Source of the DNA: Halorientalis sp. IM1011
Lineage (GTDB): Archaea > Halobacteriota > Halobacteria > Halobacteriales > Haloarculaceae
Direction: 5' to 3'
Assembly: GCF_001989615.1 (NCBI RefSeq)
Contig: NZ_CP019067.1
Location: forward strand, 3,038,001-3,102,000
Length of the DNA: 64,000 nt
The position numbers and the translations under genes are program-made. Shown piece after piece: positions 17,255 through 26,460 of the stretch. The notes under the pieces were generated by a model, which was given only the letters and a program-made list of their open reading frames with translations, was not told the DNA's origin and made no database searches. The first letter of the stretch is position 1, and each line of letters opens with the position of its first letter.

Positions 17255-18151
17255 ATGAGTTCCGAAACCGAGACGCGGGAGCGGCCGGACGAGGGGTCGG
17301 CCGACGCCGAGGCGGCCGAGACCGAGCCGCGAACGCCACAGGAGCGCCGCCTCGACGCCAAGCGCAAGCGGGCCCGCGAGCGCGACCTGGAGGCCCAGGC
17401 ACGCGAGGAGATCGAGCGGGCCGAGGACACGGTCGAACTGAGGGTGTTCCGGTACGACCCGGAAGTCGCGGGGAAGGAGGAGCCGCGCTTCGACACGTTC
17501 CACGTCCCGTACACCCAGGGACTGACGGTACTGGACGCGCTGATCTACGCCCGCGATCACTTCGACTCCTCGCTGACCTTCCGCCACTCCTGTCGCCAGG
17601 CCATCTGCGGGTCCGACGCCTTCCTGATCAACGGCGAACAGTGCCTGGGCTGTCAGACGCAGGTGGGGAATCTGGACCTGCCGATCCGGGTCGAACCGCT
17701 CCCCTACTACGACGTGATGAAGGACCTCGTGGTCGACCTCGACGACTTCTACGAGGAGATGCGGTCGATGGACCCCTACCTCAAACCCGACGATGAACCG
17801 CCGGGGGGCCTGCAGGAGCGACGCCAGAGCCGGCAGAACCGCGAGAAGATCAAGAAGTCCACGCGGTGTATCTGGTGTGCCTCCTGTATGTCCTCCTGTA
17901 GCATCTACGGCCAAGGCGACAACTACGTCGGCCCGGCAGCGATCAACGTGGCCTACCGGTTCGCGATGGACGACCGGGAGTCGGAGGGCGTGTCCGAGCA
18001 CCGAATCGACCGCATCGCCGAGGAGGACGGCGTCTGGCGCTGTCAGACCCAGTTCTCCTGCACGCAGGTCTGCCCGAAGGACATCCCGCTCACCGAGGAG
18101 ATCCAGGAGCTGAAACGGGAGGGGATCAAGAAGAATATCCGGTTCTGGTGA
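17255..18151 (+). CDS. sdhB: Succinate dehydrogenase/fumarate reductase iron-sulfur subunit
   Basis: A 298-residue SdhB. The charged N-terminal 55 residues are followed by a 2Fe-2S ferredoxin domain with ligands C113, C118, D121 and C133 (Asp in the third position, as in some bacterial SdhB). The C-terminal domain holds the 4Fe-4S and 3Fe-4S cysteines C205, C208, C211, C215, C263, C269 and C273, and ends in KREGIKKNIRFW. It carries electrons from the flavoprotein SdhA to quinone. No sdhA, sdhC or sdhD is adjacent: the neighbours are lhr and a macro-domain gene, so this is either a displaced subunit or a second copy. Confidence 0.9.
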   Translation: MSSETETRERPDEGSADAEAAETEPRTPQERRLDAKRKRARERDLEAQAREEIERAEDTVELRVFRYDPEVAGKEEPRFDTFHVPYTQGLTVLDALIYARDHFDSSLTFRHSCRQAICGSDAFLINGEQCLGCQTQVGNLDLPIRVEPLPYYDVMKDLVVDLDDFYEEMRSMDPYLKPDDEPPGGLQERRQSRQNREKIKKSTRCIWCASCMSSCSIYGQGDNYVGPAAINVAYRFAMDDRESEGVSEHRIDRIAEEDGVWRCQTQFSCTQVCPKDIPLTEEIQELKREGIKKNIRFW

Positions 18152-18228
18152 GGACGGTCCCGAGGCCACCACCGAAGTCGTCTAGCGGGGGACCGAGATT
18201 TTTGTACGGGGAGCGACCACTCACAGGT

Positions 18229-18726
18229 ATGGACTTCGAGGTCGTGCAGGGCGACATCGCTGCACAGGAGGCGGACGCGCTGGTCAACGCGGCGAACACG
18301 GGGCTGCGGATGGGGTCGGGCGTCGCTGGCGCGCTCCGGCGGGCCGCAGGCGACGAGTTGAACGACGAGGCCGTCGCGAAGGGGCCGGTCGACCTCGGTG
18401 GGGTGGCGACGACGGACGCCTACGGACTGGACGCCGAGTACGTGATCCACGCGGCGGCGATGCCGGCCGGCGGACAGGCCACCGCCGACTCGATCCGGTC
18501 GGCGACCCGGAACACGCTCGACGAAGCCGACGCGCTCGACTGCGAGACGCTGGTGATCCCGGCACTCGGAACCGGTGTCGCGGGCTTTTCCCTCCGGGAG
18601 GGTGCCAGGATCATCTGCGAGGAAATCGCGGCCTTCCAGCCCTCCAGCCTGCGTGACGTGCGCGTCATCGCCTACAGCGACGAGGATTACGAGACGATCC
18701 GGAACGTGGCCGAGGAGGTTCGGTGA
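18229..18726 (+). CDS. Macro-domain (ADP-ribose-binding) protein
   Basis: A 165-residue stand-alone macro domain. Typical parts are the opening VVQGDIAAQEADALVNAANTG (GDI, then NAAN), GSGVAGALRRAAG for the diphosphate, and the late VIPALGTGVAGFSLREGA loop that closes over ADP-ribose. Such proteins hydrolyse ADP-ribose adducts or O-acetyl-ADP-ribose. The ATG 18229 is chosen since the open frame upstream overlaps the sdhB end and carries no family sequence. Same strand as sdhB with a 77-base gap containing TTTTTGTA (about 18200), a possible TATA. Confidence 0.85.
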   Translation: MDFEVVQGDIAAQEADALVNAANTGLRMGSGVAGALRRAAGDELNDEAVAKGPVDLGGVATTDAYGLDAEYVIHAAAMPAGGQATADSIRSATRNTLDEADALDCETLVIPALGTGVAGFSLREGARIICEEIAAFQPSSLRDVRVIAYSDEDYETIRNVAEEVR

Positions 18727-18756
18727 CGGGCCGGGAGGGTCGAGATCCGACTGGCC

Positions 18757-19731
18757 TCACTCGTGACCCGACACGGGGACGGGCTCGTAGGGCTCTTCGA
18801 GCCACGCCACGTCGCTGTCGTCGAGGTCGATGTCGAGGGCTTCGACGGCCTGTTCGAGGTGTTCGATGCTCGTCGTACCGACGATCGGTGCGTCGACGAC
18901 GTCCTTGTCGAGGACCCACGCGAGCGCGATCTGGGCCATCGTCACGTCGTATTCGTCGGCCAGTTCCTCGACGCGACGGTTGATCTCCGGCCCGCCGCCC
19001 TCCATGTAGGGGTGTTCGTACAGGTACTCCTCGCTCTCCCCGCGAGCCGTGGCGTCCACGTCCTCGTGAGGTCGGGTCAGGTAGCCTCGCGCCATCGGAC
19101 TCCACGGGATGACGCCGATGTCCTCTTTTTCGCAGTAGGGCAGCATCTCCCGTTCCTCCTCGCGATAGACCAGGTTGTAGTGGTTCTGCATCGTGGCGAA
19201 CCGGTCGAGGCCGAGCCGATCGCTGGTGTGGAGCGCGTCGGTGAACTGGTGGACCCACATCGAACTCCCGCCGATGTAGCGGGTCTTCCCACGGCGGACG
19301 GCGTCGTCGAGCGCGCGCAGGGTCTCCTCGATCGGTGTGTCGTAGTCCCAGCGGTGGATCTGGTAGAGATCGACGGTGTCCATTCCGAGCCGGTCCAGCG
19401 AGGCGTCGAGTTCCTGCTCGATGGTCTTCCGCGAGAGGCCGCCGCTGTTGGGGTCGTCTTCGTCCATCTGGAAGAAGACCTTCGTGGCGACGACGGACTC
19501 CTCGCGGCGACCTTCGAGGGCGTCGCCGAGGACGCGCTCGGACTCGCCCGTCGAGTACATGTTGGCGGTGTCGAAGAAGTTGATCCCGAGGTCGATGGCA
19601 CGGTCGATAATCTCGTGGGCCTCGTCGTCTTCCAGCACCCACTCGCGCCAGTCGGGATCGCCGAAACTCATACAGCCGAGACAGAGGCGGCTGACCTCCA
19701 TGCCCGTCGATCCGAGAGTCGTGTACTCCAT
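18757..19731 (-). CDS. Aldo/keto reductase
   Basis: A 324-residue NADPH-dependent reductase with the (beta/alpha)8 fold. The catalytic tetrad is visible: Asp54 and Tyr59 in NFFDTANMYS, Lys84 in VVATKVFF, and His126 in LYQIHRWD. The C-terminal cofactor segment is APIVGTTSIEHLEQAVEAL. Sequence resembles the general-stress or voltage-channel beta-subunit AKR groups that act on broad aldehydes and ketones; the physiological substrate is unknown. Convergent with the macro-domain gene, 30 bases between stops. Confidence 0.87.
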   Translation of the reverse strand: MEYTTLGSTGMEVSRLCLGCMSFGDPDWREWVLEDDEAHEIIDRAIDLGINFFDTANMYSTGESERVLGDALEGRREESVVATKVFFQMDEDDPNSGGLSRKTIEQELDASLDRLGMDTVDLYQIHRWDYDTPIEETLRALDDAVRRGKTRYIGGSSMWVHQFTDALHTSDRLGLDRFATMQNHYNLVYREEEREMLPYCEKEDIGVIPWSPMARGYLTRPHEDVDATARGESEEYLYEHPYMEGGGPEINRRVEELADEYDVTMAQIALAWVLDKDVVDAPIVGTTSIEHLEQAVEALDIDLDDSDVAWLEEPYEPVPVSGHE

Positions 19732-19787
19732 GGCGAGGGGTCGGTCGGCCGCTCCAAAAAACTACCTCGACGCGGTTGCGACAGCCT

Positions 19788-20843
19788 TCACAGGCTCTCC
19801 ACGTCCAGCCCTCTCGTGTACCGCCGCGCCAGTCCGTACAGCCCGACGGCCATCGCGACGTAGACGACCACGAGCGCGTAGGTGGTCGTCGTCGCGCTGT
19901 CGACGGCCAGTTTCGCCACCGTCGTCGCGGGGTGCTCGGGCAGGAACACCGCGGAGGCGAACAGCGCGAGCACGCCGATGGAGTAGAGCAACTGCGCGCT
20001 CTTGCGCTCGCCCATCACCAGTCCGAGCGTCACGCCGATCACGACGACGATGGCCGCCATCGCCCCGACGGTGACCAGCAACAGCGGGACGTGGGAGACA
20101 GCGATCCCGTTGAACGACAGCAGGACGATCCACATGAGCGCCTGGACGGGAGCGAGTGCGGCCATCGCTGCGGCCTTGCCGTCGACGATGTCCACGAGGT
20201 CGACCGGCGCGACCCGCAGGAGGTCGAGCGTGCCGCGCTCGATCTCCTCGGTGATCGCGTCGACGGCGACGGAGCCGCTGATGAACGGTGGGAGGAACAA
20301 CAGGAGGGGGAGGAGGATGGTGTAGGTGAACCCGAAGTAGGGGCTAGCCGAGACGTCCTCGGGGAGCGGCACGGGCGGATTCTCCAGGAACGCCGCGCGG
20401 GCGTCACGCTGCTGGCGCTCGAAGGTCTGGAGCACTTCCCGCAACTGGACGACGATCAGGGTCGTTCGGATGCTCCCCTCCGGCGCGGTGGCCTGGACGG
20501 AGATGCGGCTATCCGGCTGCCTGGTCGCGACCATGACCGCGCTCACCTCTCCGGACTGGAATCCCCGGAACGCGCTCTCGTTGCTCCCGTACACCGTGGC
20601 CTCCGCGCCGTCGGTCTCATCGATGGCCCGCAGCAGACTCTCGTTGGCCTCGCCGGTGACGCCGATATCGACCTCGCCGGAGGCGGTGGCCCCCGGATCG
20701 TACAGCGAGGTCAGGCCGACGACGAGGAAGGAGGAGAACGCCGCCACGAACAGCTGGATGAGCAGCGCGAGGACGATGGTCTTCTCCCGAGAGAGGGAGG
20801 CCAGATCGCGTCGTGCGATGGCGACGCGCGGATCAGAACCCAC
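19788..20843 (-). CDS. ABC-2 type transporter permease
   Basis: A 351-residue membrane protein with the ABC-2 layout: one helix near residues 22-48, a soluble extracytoplasmic domain to about 165, then five C-terminal helices. The ABC-2 coupling segment is visible as AITEEIERGTLDLLRVAPVDLVDIVDGKAAA. It is the last gene of a three-gene operon, overlapping the upstream permease by 11 bases. Together with the ATPase it should form an exporter; the substrate is unknown, and related haloarchaeal sets resemble the Na+-efflux NatAB type. Confidence 0.82.
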   Translation of the reverse strand: MGSDPRVAIARRDLASLSREKTIVLALLIQLFVAAFSSFLVVGLTSLYDPGATASGEVDIGVTGEANESLLRAIDETDGAEATVYGSNESAFRGFQSGEVSAVMVATRQPDSRISVQATAPEGSIRTTLIVVQLREVLQTFERQQRDARAAFLENPPVPLPEDVSASPYFGFTYTILLPLLLFLPPFISGSVAVDAITEEIERGTLDLLRVAPVDLVDIVDGKAAAMAALAPVQALMWIVLLSFNGIAVSHVPLLLVTVGAMAAIVVVIGVTLGLVMGERKSAQLLYSIGVLALFASAVFLPEHPATTVAKLAVDSATTTTYALVVVYVAMAVGLYGLARRYTRGLDVESL

Positions 20844-22698
20844 CGATACTCACCACCGTGTAGTTGTAGGCGAAGTGAATCACCATCGACAGCGTGACTG
20901 CCGCGAGATAGGTGCCCCTGGTCTTGCTCGCGCCGACCGCCGAGATAGCGGCGGTGACGACGTGCAGGGCGAGCGGTGCCAGCAGGAACCCGATGTAGAT
21001 CGGGAGCGGCGTGACGCCCGTCGCCGTGCCGGTAGCGATCAGCCCCTCCACGACCTCGCTCGGAAGGCCGACGAGCTGGGCCAGCAGCATGATCTTCTCG
21101 CCGAGGAAGAAGCCGATCCCCGAGAACGCGCCGACGACCACGGCGGGCCACAGACCGGCCTCGAACCGGTCGTGGGCGTAGCCGGCGTAGACGTGCAGGG
21201 ACTTGGCGAACTCCTCGACGACGACCACCACGACGAGCATCGTCGGGATCGACAGCGCATTGGGAACGGCGAACAGCGCCGCCACACCCACCAGTTCCGT
21301 GACGAATACGAACGGGAGGAGGATCGCGGTGACCGCCGCCACGGACCACTTGCCGTGGACCCGAGCGGCCAGCGCGTCCAGCGCCTTCAGCGGAATCGAC
21401 CGCTGAGTGAACATGTCCTCCTCGCGGTAGATGCCCGCACCGAGACCGAAGAAGACGCCCGCCGTGAGCAGGGGCGGTAACAGGGAGAACGCGAACTCCC
21501 CGAGGCCGATGGCCTGGCCCTGCAGGTTGCGGACGACGATGGTCAACGGTGAGATGAGCGCGACCGCGCCCACGTCGGTGAAGATCGCGGGGACGAACGC
21601 GTACGTCGTCAGCGAGACCGTCACCGTGACCGTCACGAACGTGAGTTCCTTGAACGAGCGGGCGAACATCGCCCCGAGGAAGGTCGCGCCGAGGAAGAGC
21701 AGGGCGATGGGCAACACGGCCAGCACCGACACGCCGACCGAGAGTGGATCGACCGCCGGTAACTCCAGCGCGGCGGCGATCACCGCGGCGATGCCGACGG
21801 CCGCCGTCAGGTACGGCAGGGTCTTCCCGCCGATGATGTCGAACCGGGAGACCGGTGCCACGAGCAGCAACTCACCCCGGCGGTTGAGCCGTTCCGAGAG
21901 CATCGTACTCCCGTAGGCCTGGATGATGAAGTTCAGCGGGAGCACGAAGAGGAAGGCGAGCACGAGCGACTGGAAGGGGAACGGCGGGGAGATGTCCGCC
22001 GGCGTCCCCGAACTGTTGCCCCCGGCGAACTGGCCCGCGATGCCGCCGACGCCGCCCGCGCCGCCGGCCGCGCCCTCTAGGTTCCCGGTCCCGCCTCCGC
22101 CGGCCGTCCCGTCACTCCCGTTGCCGTCGGCCGACCCCCCGTCGTCCGTCCCGGGTCCGCCGTCGGAGCCGCCATCGCTACCATCGGTGCCGTCGCTCGG
22201 CTCCTCGTCGTCGCTCTGCTGGTCCTGACCGTCGCCGGTCGAGATCACTTCGCGAACCTGGGAGCGTTCAGTGTAGCCCAGCGAGACGCGGACGGGGAAG
22301 GCTGCCGACTGGTTGGCTTCCTCCCCCATCTGTCGGTTGTTGTACGCCCTCACCGACGAGCGCAACTCCGTCTGTGCTGCGGCGGCCTTCGGGGTGGGCG
22401 CGGCCTCGATCACCAACCCGTCGACCCGGAGGTCGATTCCCTCACCCAGCTCGGCGTCCGGGTCCCGCACGTCGAAGGTCGGATCGTCTTCGACGACGGG
22501 ATGGTAGGGGCTCTCGTCGGTGACGCCGACGCGGTAGATGCCGCTGTCGACGGCCACGCCCGAGGTCGCCGCGTAAGGTGCGGCGATCCCGACCGCGAGC
22601 AGCGCGAGCGCGGCGACGACGATGGTCCGGCGGTCGACGCCGCCCGCGTTCTTGGTGACCTCCCAGCGAGCGATCCGCAGGAGTTTCCGGGGGTTCAC
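20833..22698 (-). CDS. ABC-2 permease fused to a PrsW-like intramembrane protease domain
   Basis: A 621-residue protein with two parts. Residues 1-400 form an ABC-2/NatB-like permease: helix near 25-45, a long external domain with a Gly/Ser/Asp low-complexity stretch (about 155-230), then six helices with the AYGSTMLSERLNRRGELLLV coupling region. Residues about 440-621 add eight further helices with the PrsW/glutamic-peptidase motif set: EEFAK at 495-499, GFFLGEKIM downstream, a His in ALHVVTAAISAVG and a terminal VIHFAYNYT. PrsW in Bacillus cleaves anti-sigma factors. The fusion suggests proteolysis tied to export, which is inference. Overlaps the ATPase gene by ATGA. Confidence 0.75.
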   Translation of the reverse strand: MNPRKLLRIARWEVTKNAGGVDRRTIVVAALALLAVGIAAPYAATSGVAVDSGIYRVGVTDESPYHPVVEDDPTFDVRDPDAELGEGIDLRVDGLVIEAAPTPKAAAAQTELRSSVRAYNNRQMGEEANQSAAFPVRVSLGYTERSQVREVISTGDGQDQQSDDEEPSDGTDGSDGGSDGGPGTDDGGSADGNGSDGTAGGGGTGNLEGAAGGAGGVGGIAGQFAGGNSSGTPADISPPFPFQSLVLAFLFVLPLNFIIQAYGSTMLSERLNRRGELLLVAPVSRFDIIGGKTLPYLTAAVGIAAVIAAALELPAVDPLSVGVSVLAVLPIALLFLGATFLGAMFARSFKELTFVTVTVTVSLTTYAFVPAIFTDVGAVALISPLTIVVRNLQGQAIGLGEFAFSLLPPLLTAGVFFGLGAGIYREEDMFTQRSIPLKALDALAARVHGKWSVAAVTAILLPFVFVTELVGVAALFAVPNALSIPTMLVVVVVVEEFAKSLHVYAGYAHDRFEAGLWPAVVVGAFSGIGFFLGEKIMLLAQLVGLPSEVVEGLIATGTATGVTPLPIYIGFLLAPLALHVVTAAISAVGASKTRGTYLAAVTLSMVIHFAYNYTVVSIGGF

Positions 22699-23570
22699 GG
22701 TTCGGCCTCCGACTCGGCCAGATCGAGGAACACCTCTTCGAGGCTGGACTCCTCGGTCCGGATGTCGACCACCGAACCGTTCGCGTCCTGCGCCGAAGTC
22801 CGGATCCGTTCGACGCCGTCCATCGAGTCGACGACGGTCCGGTGGCGACCGTTCTCCTGCACGCTGCCGGGTACCTCGACGGTCGTGAAGACGTGATACT
22901 CCGTCTCGCCGTGTTCGGCCCGCAGGTCTTCGAGCGGCCCCTGGGCCACGACCCGACCCTCGTTCATGATGGCGATCCGGTCACAGATAGATTCGACGTG
23001 ATAGAGGTTGTGGGCGCTGAAGACGATGGTCTTGCCCTGCTGGGCGAGGTCGCTCGTGAAGTCGATGACGTAGTTCGTGGTCAGGGGATCCAGACCGCTG
23101 GCGGGTTCGTCGTAGACCAGTACGTCCGGGTCGTTGATCAGCGACCGGGCGATTGCGACCTTCCGTTTCATCCCCTTGGACATGTCGCCAAGCTGTCGGT
23201 CACGGTGTTCGAGGTCGAGTTCGTCGAGCGTGTCGTGGATGCGCCGGTCGGCGACGCCGTCGGGCACGTCGTAGAGGTCGGCGAAAAAGTGCAGGTACGA
23301 CAGCGGCGTCATCTCCTCGTACAGCGGCGACTCCTCGGGGAGAAAGCCGAGCTTTCGGCGCATCTCGGTCGTCCCGGCGTCGTGACCGGCGACCGACACG
23401 TCGCCCGCGGTCGGTTCGAGCAGGCCGGCGAGCATCTTCAGCGTCGTCGTCTTGCCGGCGCCGTTCGGGCCGATGATCCCGAACACCTCGCCCGTGTCGA
23501 CGGAGAACGTGCTTCCCTCGACGGCGGTGAATCCGCCGTACTCCTTGCGCAGGTCCCGGACCTCGATCAT
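22695..23570 (-). CDS. ABC transporter ATP-binding protein
   Basis: A 291-residue ATPase: Walker A GPNGAGKTTTLK (about 35-46), Q-loop replaced by FLPEESPLYEEMT, signature MSKGMKRKVAIARSL, Walker B DVLVYDEPASGLDP, and the switch His in VFSAHNLYHVE. The C-terminal 70 residues form the extra domain common to NatA-type and ABC-2 exporters. It is the first gene of the operon ATPase, permease-protease, permease (23570 to 19788, all overlapping). The start is the ATG at 23570, the only one that fits the family N-terminus MIEVRDLRKEYG. Confidence 0.9.
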   Translation of the reverse strand: MIEVRDLRKEYGGFTAVEGSTFSVDTGEVFGIIGPNGAGKTTTLKMLAGLLEPTAGDVSVAGHDAGTTEMRRKLGFLPEESPLYEEMTPLSYLHFFADLYDVPDGVADRRIHDTLDELDLEHRDRQLGDMSKGMKRKVAIARSLINDPDVLVYDEPASGLDPLTTNYVIDFTSDLAQQGKTIVFSAHNLYHVESICDRIAIMNEGRVVAQGPLEDLRAEHGETEYHVFTTVEVPGSVQENGRHRTVVDSMDGVERIRTSAQDANGSVVDIRTEESSLEEVFLDLAESEAEP

Positions 23571-23716
23571 TCGGATTCGGCTAAGCAAGCCGACACCGTA
23601 TACGTTGGGCCCGATTATCAGCCCTGGAAAGGGTGGGGACCGTCTCGACGTGAACGGGGGCCCTGCAGGAACTGTCCCGACTGGCAGCGAGCGGCCGAGA
23701 TACGGCAGAACGAGCG

Positions 23717-23953
23717 TTACTGTTTCGCGACGCGTGCGTTCGCTACCTGGTGTATGTCCTCGCCGATACCCTCGCCGTCGCAGTCGTCGGTCGGGCAGCG
23801 ATAGTGCCACCCGTCGGTCGTCGCCGATCGTTCTGTGAAGCGCTCGCCACAGTTGTCACAGAACAACTGCCCCTCGGAACACGTGTCTCGGTGGAGGTCG
23901 AGTTCGAGTTCCGTGGCGAACGTCCGCTTGCAGTTCCTGCAGGTGTGAGCCAT
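23717..23953 (-). CDS. Small double zinc-finger protein
   Basis: A 78-residue protein with a C2H2-like finger (CRNC...LDLHRDTC, residues about 5-26) and a second Cys site (CDNC at about 32-35, CPTDDC at about 53-58). Stand-alone haloarchaeal zinc-finger proteins of this size affect biofilm and motility in Haloferax, but a role here is not inferable. A TATA-like ACCTTATATC (about 23973-23982, reverse strand) lies about 25 bases before the ATG at 23953. The 24 kb side (23954-24129) otherwise shows no convincing gene. Confidence 0.75.
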   Translation of the reverse strand: MAHTCRNCKRTFATELELDLHRDTCSEGQLFCDNCGERFTERSATTDGWHYRCPTDDCDGEGIGEDIHQVANARVAKQ

Positions 23954-24129
23954 ACTAGACACAATTCGAATCGAACCTTATATCTGCACCGGAACGTTCA
24001 TGCCCCCGGATTTGAGGGCAGCACCCGATTACATCCCACAGACGGCCGGCGCGAAGGCCCCCGGAGCCGGTATCGTGGGGCGCTGTGACGGGGGGTTCAA
24101 GGGGCCACTACGGCGGGGTACGGACGGCT

Positions 24130-26337
24130 TTACCGGTCGGTCCAGTCGACATCCGCGATTTCGAACCGTGCCCCGCCCGAGGACGCGGGACGCTTACCGT
24201 CCGGCGCGTCGGTGACGTGAAGCGTCCAGTCGTGGGCCTCCGCGATGTCCCTGACGATCATCAGTCCGAGCCCAGTGCCATCCTCGGACGTGGTGTAGCT
24301 CGAGTCGAACACCGCCTCGCGTTGTCCTTTGGGGATGCCGGGACCGTCGTCCTGGACGTAGAAGCCGCTGGTTCCGCGTCCGCCGTCGGCGACGCTCCCG
24401 GTGTCGTCGATCGGTCCGACCGAAACGGTGACCGACTCGCCGCCGTGTTCGACCGCGTTCCGGAAGAGGTTCTCCAGCAACGAAGCCAGTCTGGCGCGGT
24501 CGGCCTGGAGCGTCCCGAGGTCGCCGTCGAGATGCAGCGACGCCTCGTAGGTTTCGACGTTCTTCCAGGCACGGCGGACCGCCGATTCCAGATCGACCGG
24601 CTCGGCTTCGCCGACGGTCTCACCGTCTCGGGCCAGCGTCAGGAGATCGTCGATCAGCCGCTCCATCCGCAACGCCGACCGCTCGATGGCGTCCAGGTGT
24701 TCCTCGCCGGGGCGCTCGCGCGCGATGTCGACCCGCCCGAGGATTACGTTCAGCGGGTTGCGCAGGTCGTGTGAGACGACGCTGGCGAACTGGTCGAGTC
24801 GCTCGTTCTGCCGGCGCAACTGCTGTTCGCGTTCCTTCCGCTGGGAGATGTCCCGGACGACGCCCGCGGTTCCCCGGAACTCCCCGTCCGATACGAGCAG
24901 CGCCAGGTTGTCCTCGCACGTGAGGTGGCTCCCGTCCTTGCCGACTGCCTCCATCTCGAAGGTGGTCCGCGTACGCTCCTCGCTTTCGAGCAGTTCCGCG
25001 ATGAGTTCTCGGGCGGTCTCGACGTCCTGCTGGCGCATCAGTTTCCCGACGAACTCGCCGAGCAGTTCCTCCTCCTCGAAACCCGTCACGGACAGCAAGG
25101 CGTCGTTGACGAACGTGATCCGGCCCTGTTCGTCGAGGGTATACACCGCGTCCCCGACCGCTTCCACGATGGTCTGGTACTGGACGAGTTCCTCCTCGCG
25201 GGCCAGTCGGTCGCTGATGTCGCGGGCGACGCCGGCGATGGCCTCGATGTCGCCATCCTCGTCCGTGAGGGGGGCACCCCGAAACTCGAAGGGGAGCCGC
25301 CGGCCGTCACTGGTGAGAACCTCCGCTTCGATCACGCCGCTACCGGTCGTCACGGCGTCTCTGACACGGTGGATGGCCTCGTCGTAGTACTCCTCTGGGA
25401 GCAGGTCGAACGCGCGCATATCCGCCAGCTCGTCGTCGGTGTAGCCAGTCACGGCACAGAGCTGGTCGTTCCAGCGGATCAGTTCCCCCTCCAGCGTGAA
25501 CACGAAGATCACGTCCTCGAGGGTGTCCAGGATCGTCTCCATGAACTCCTTGGTCTCGGCGAGTTCCCGCTCCTGACGGCGGCGCTCGGTCACGTCCCGG
25601 ACCGATCCAAGTACGGCCGCCTCGCCGTCGTAGGTCGTCGTCTGGACGGAAAACTCCAGATGGCGAGTCTCGCCGTCCTTTCGGACGACGCGTGCCTCGT
25701 AGGTGTTGGGGGGTTCCTCGTCGGGGTGGCGACGGCGACGCCCGACCTCCTTCACCCACTCGCGGTCCTCGGGGTGGACCAGGTCCCAGATCTCCATCCC
25801 GTACAGGTCGTCGGGATCGTAGCCGGTGATCTCGACGATGCGTTCGTTGACGAACAGGAAACTGTCGTTCTGGTAGATGTAGATGCCGTCGTGACTGCGC
25901 TCGACCAAGGTCCGATAGCGCTGTTCGCTCTCGCGAAGCGCCTGTTCGCTCTCGTAGTACTCGACCCCCTCCTCGATAGCGGTAGCGAGTCTGGCGGCCG
26001 GATCCTCGCCGTCGCGACGAACGTAGTCGGTCACGTCCGCCGAGATGGCCGCGCTGGCGACCCGATCGTCTGGTTGGTCGGTGACCAGAATCACCGGGAA
26101 GTTGGGGTGATCCGCACGGACCCGTTCGGTCAACCCGACTCCGTCCCCCCCGGGGAGGGCGTAGGTGGTGACCAGACAGTCCGCGTTCGGCACGCGCGCG
26201 AGCGCCTCGTCGCCGGTCGTGACGGTCTCGATAGCGACCGCTCCCGGCGCAGTGATCCGGGACGTGGCCCGGTTCAGCAGATCGGCGTCGGTCCCCACCC
26301 CGACGACCGTGAACGACTCCACGGACGAGACTGTCAT
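24130..26337 (-). CDS. Multi-PAS sensor histidine kinase with receiver-like N-terminus
   Basis: A 735-residue cytosolic kinase. Order: receiver-like domain (about 10-125), then three PAS domains (about 140-260, 265-385, 390-510; each followed by a VRDVTERR/VARDISDR/VRDISQRK linker), HisKA with the phospho-acceptor His523 in VVSHDLRNPLNVILG, and HATPase_c with LFRNAVEHGG, DDGPGIP and TGLGLMIV. The receiver lacks the phospho-acceptor Asp: the segment reads DCLVTTYALPGGDG, with Thr where Asp belongs. No transmembrane segment is seen, so PAS domains must sense soluble or redox cues. Haloarchaeal kinases of this type rarely have a neighbouring regulator, and none is here. Confidence 0.88.
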   Translation of the reverse strand: MTVSSVESFTVVGVGTDADLLNRATSRITAPGAVAIETVTTGDEALARVPNADCLVTTYALPGGDGVGLTERVRADHPNFPVILVTDQPDDRVASAAISADVTDYVRRDGEDPAARLATAIEEGVEYYESEQALRESEQRYRTLVERSHDGIYIYQNDSFLFVNERIVEITGYDPDDLYGMEIWDLVHPEDREWVKEVGRRRRHPDEEPPNTYEARVVRKDGETRHLEFSVQTTTYDGEAAVLGSVRDVTERRRQERELAETKEFMETILDTLEDVIFVFTLEGELIRWNDQLCAVTGYTDDELADMRAFDLLPEEYYDEAIHRVRDAVTTGSGVIEAEVLTSDGRRLPFEFRGAPLTDEDGDIEAIAGVARDISDRLAREEELVQYQTIVEAVGDAVYTLDEQGRITFVNDALLSVTGFEEEELLGEFVGKLMRQQDVETARELIAELLESEERTRTTFEMEAVGKDGSHLTCEDNLALLVSDGEFRGTAGVVRDISQRKEREQQLRRQNERLDQFASVVSHDLRNPLNVILGRVDIARERPGEEHLDAIERSALRMERLIDDLLTLARDGETVGEAEPVDLESAVRRAWKNVETYEASLHLDGDLGTLQADRARLASLLENLFRNAVEHGGESVTVSVGPIDDTGSVADGGRGTSGFYVQDDGPGIPKGQREAVFDSSYTTSEDGTGLGLMIVRDIAEAHDWTLHVTDAPDGKRPASSGGARFEIADVDWTDR

Positions 26338-26460
26338 AGCGCTTGAACTGCTAACGCATTTGTTCAATCTATTCCGTAAAACTATCGAAACCCCCCGCAC
26401 ACGGCCGGAACGCCGACGGCCCGGCGTCGCCGCCGGATCCGGTGTCGAATCGCGTCGGGT

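Noticed and set aside
24000-24215. 71-codon plus-strand frame with a TATA-like box 25 bases upstream
   Set aside because: The box serves the divergent zinc-finger gene, the product is basic and Pro/Arg-rich, and the end overlaps the kinase gene antisense.
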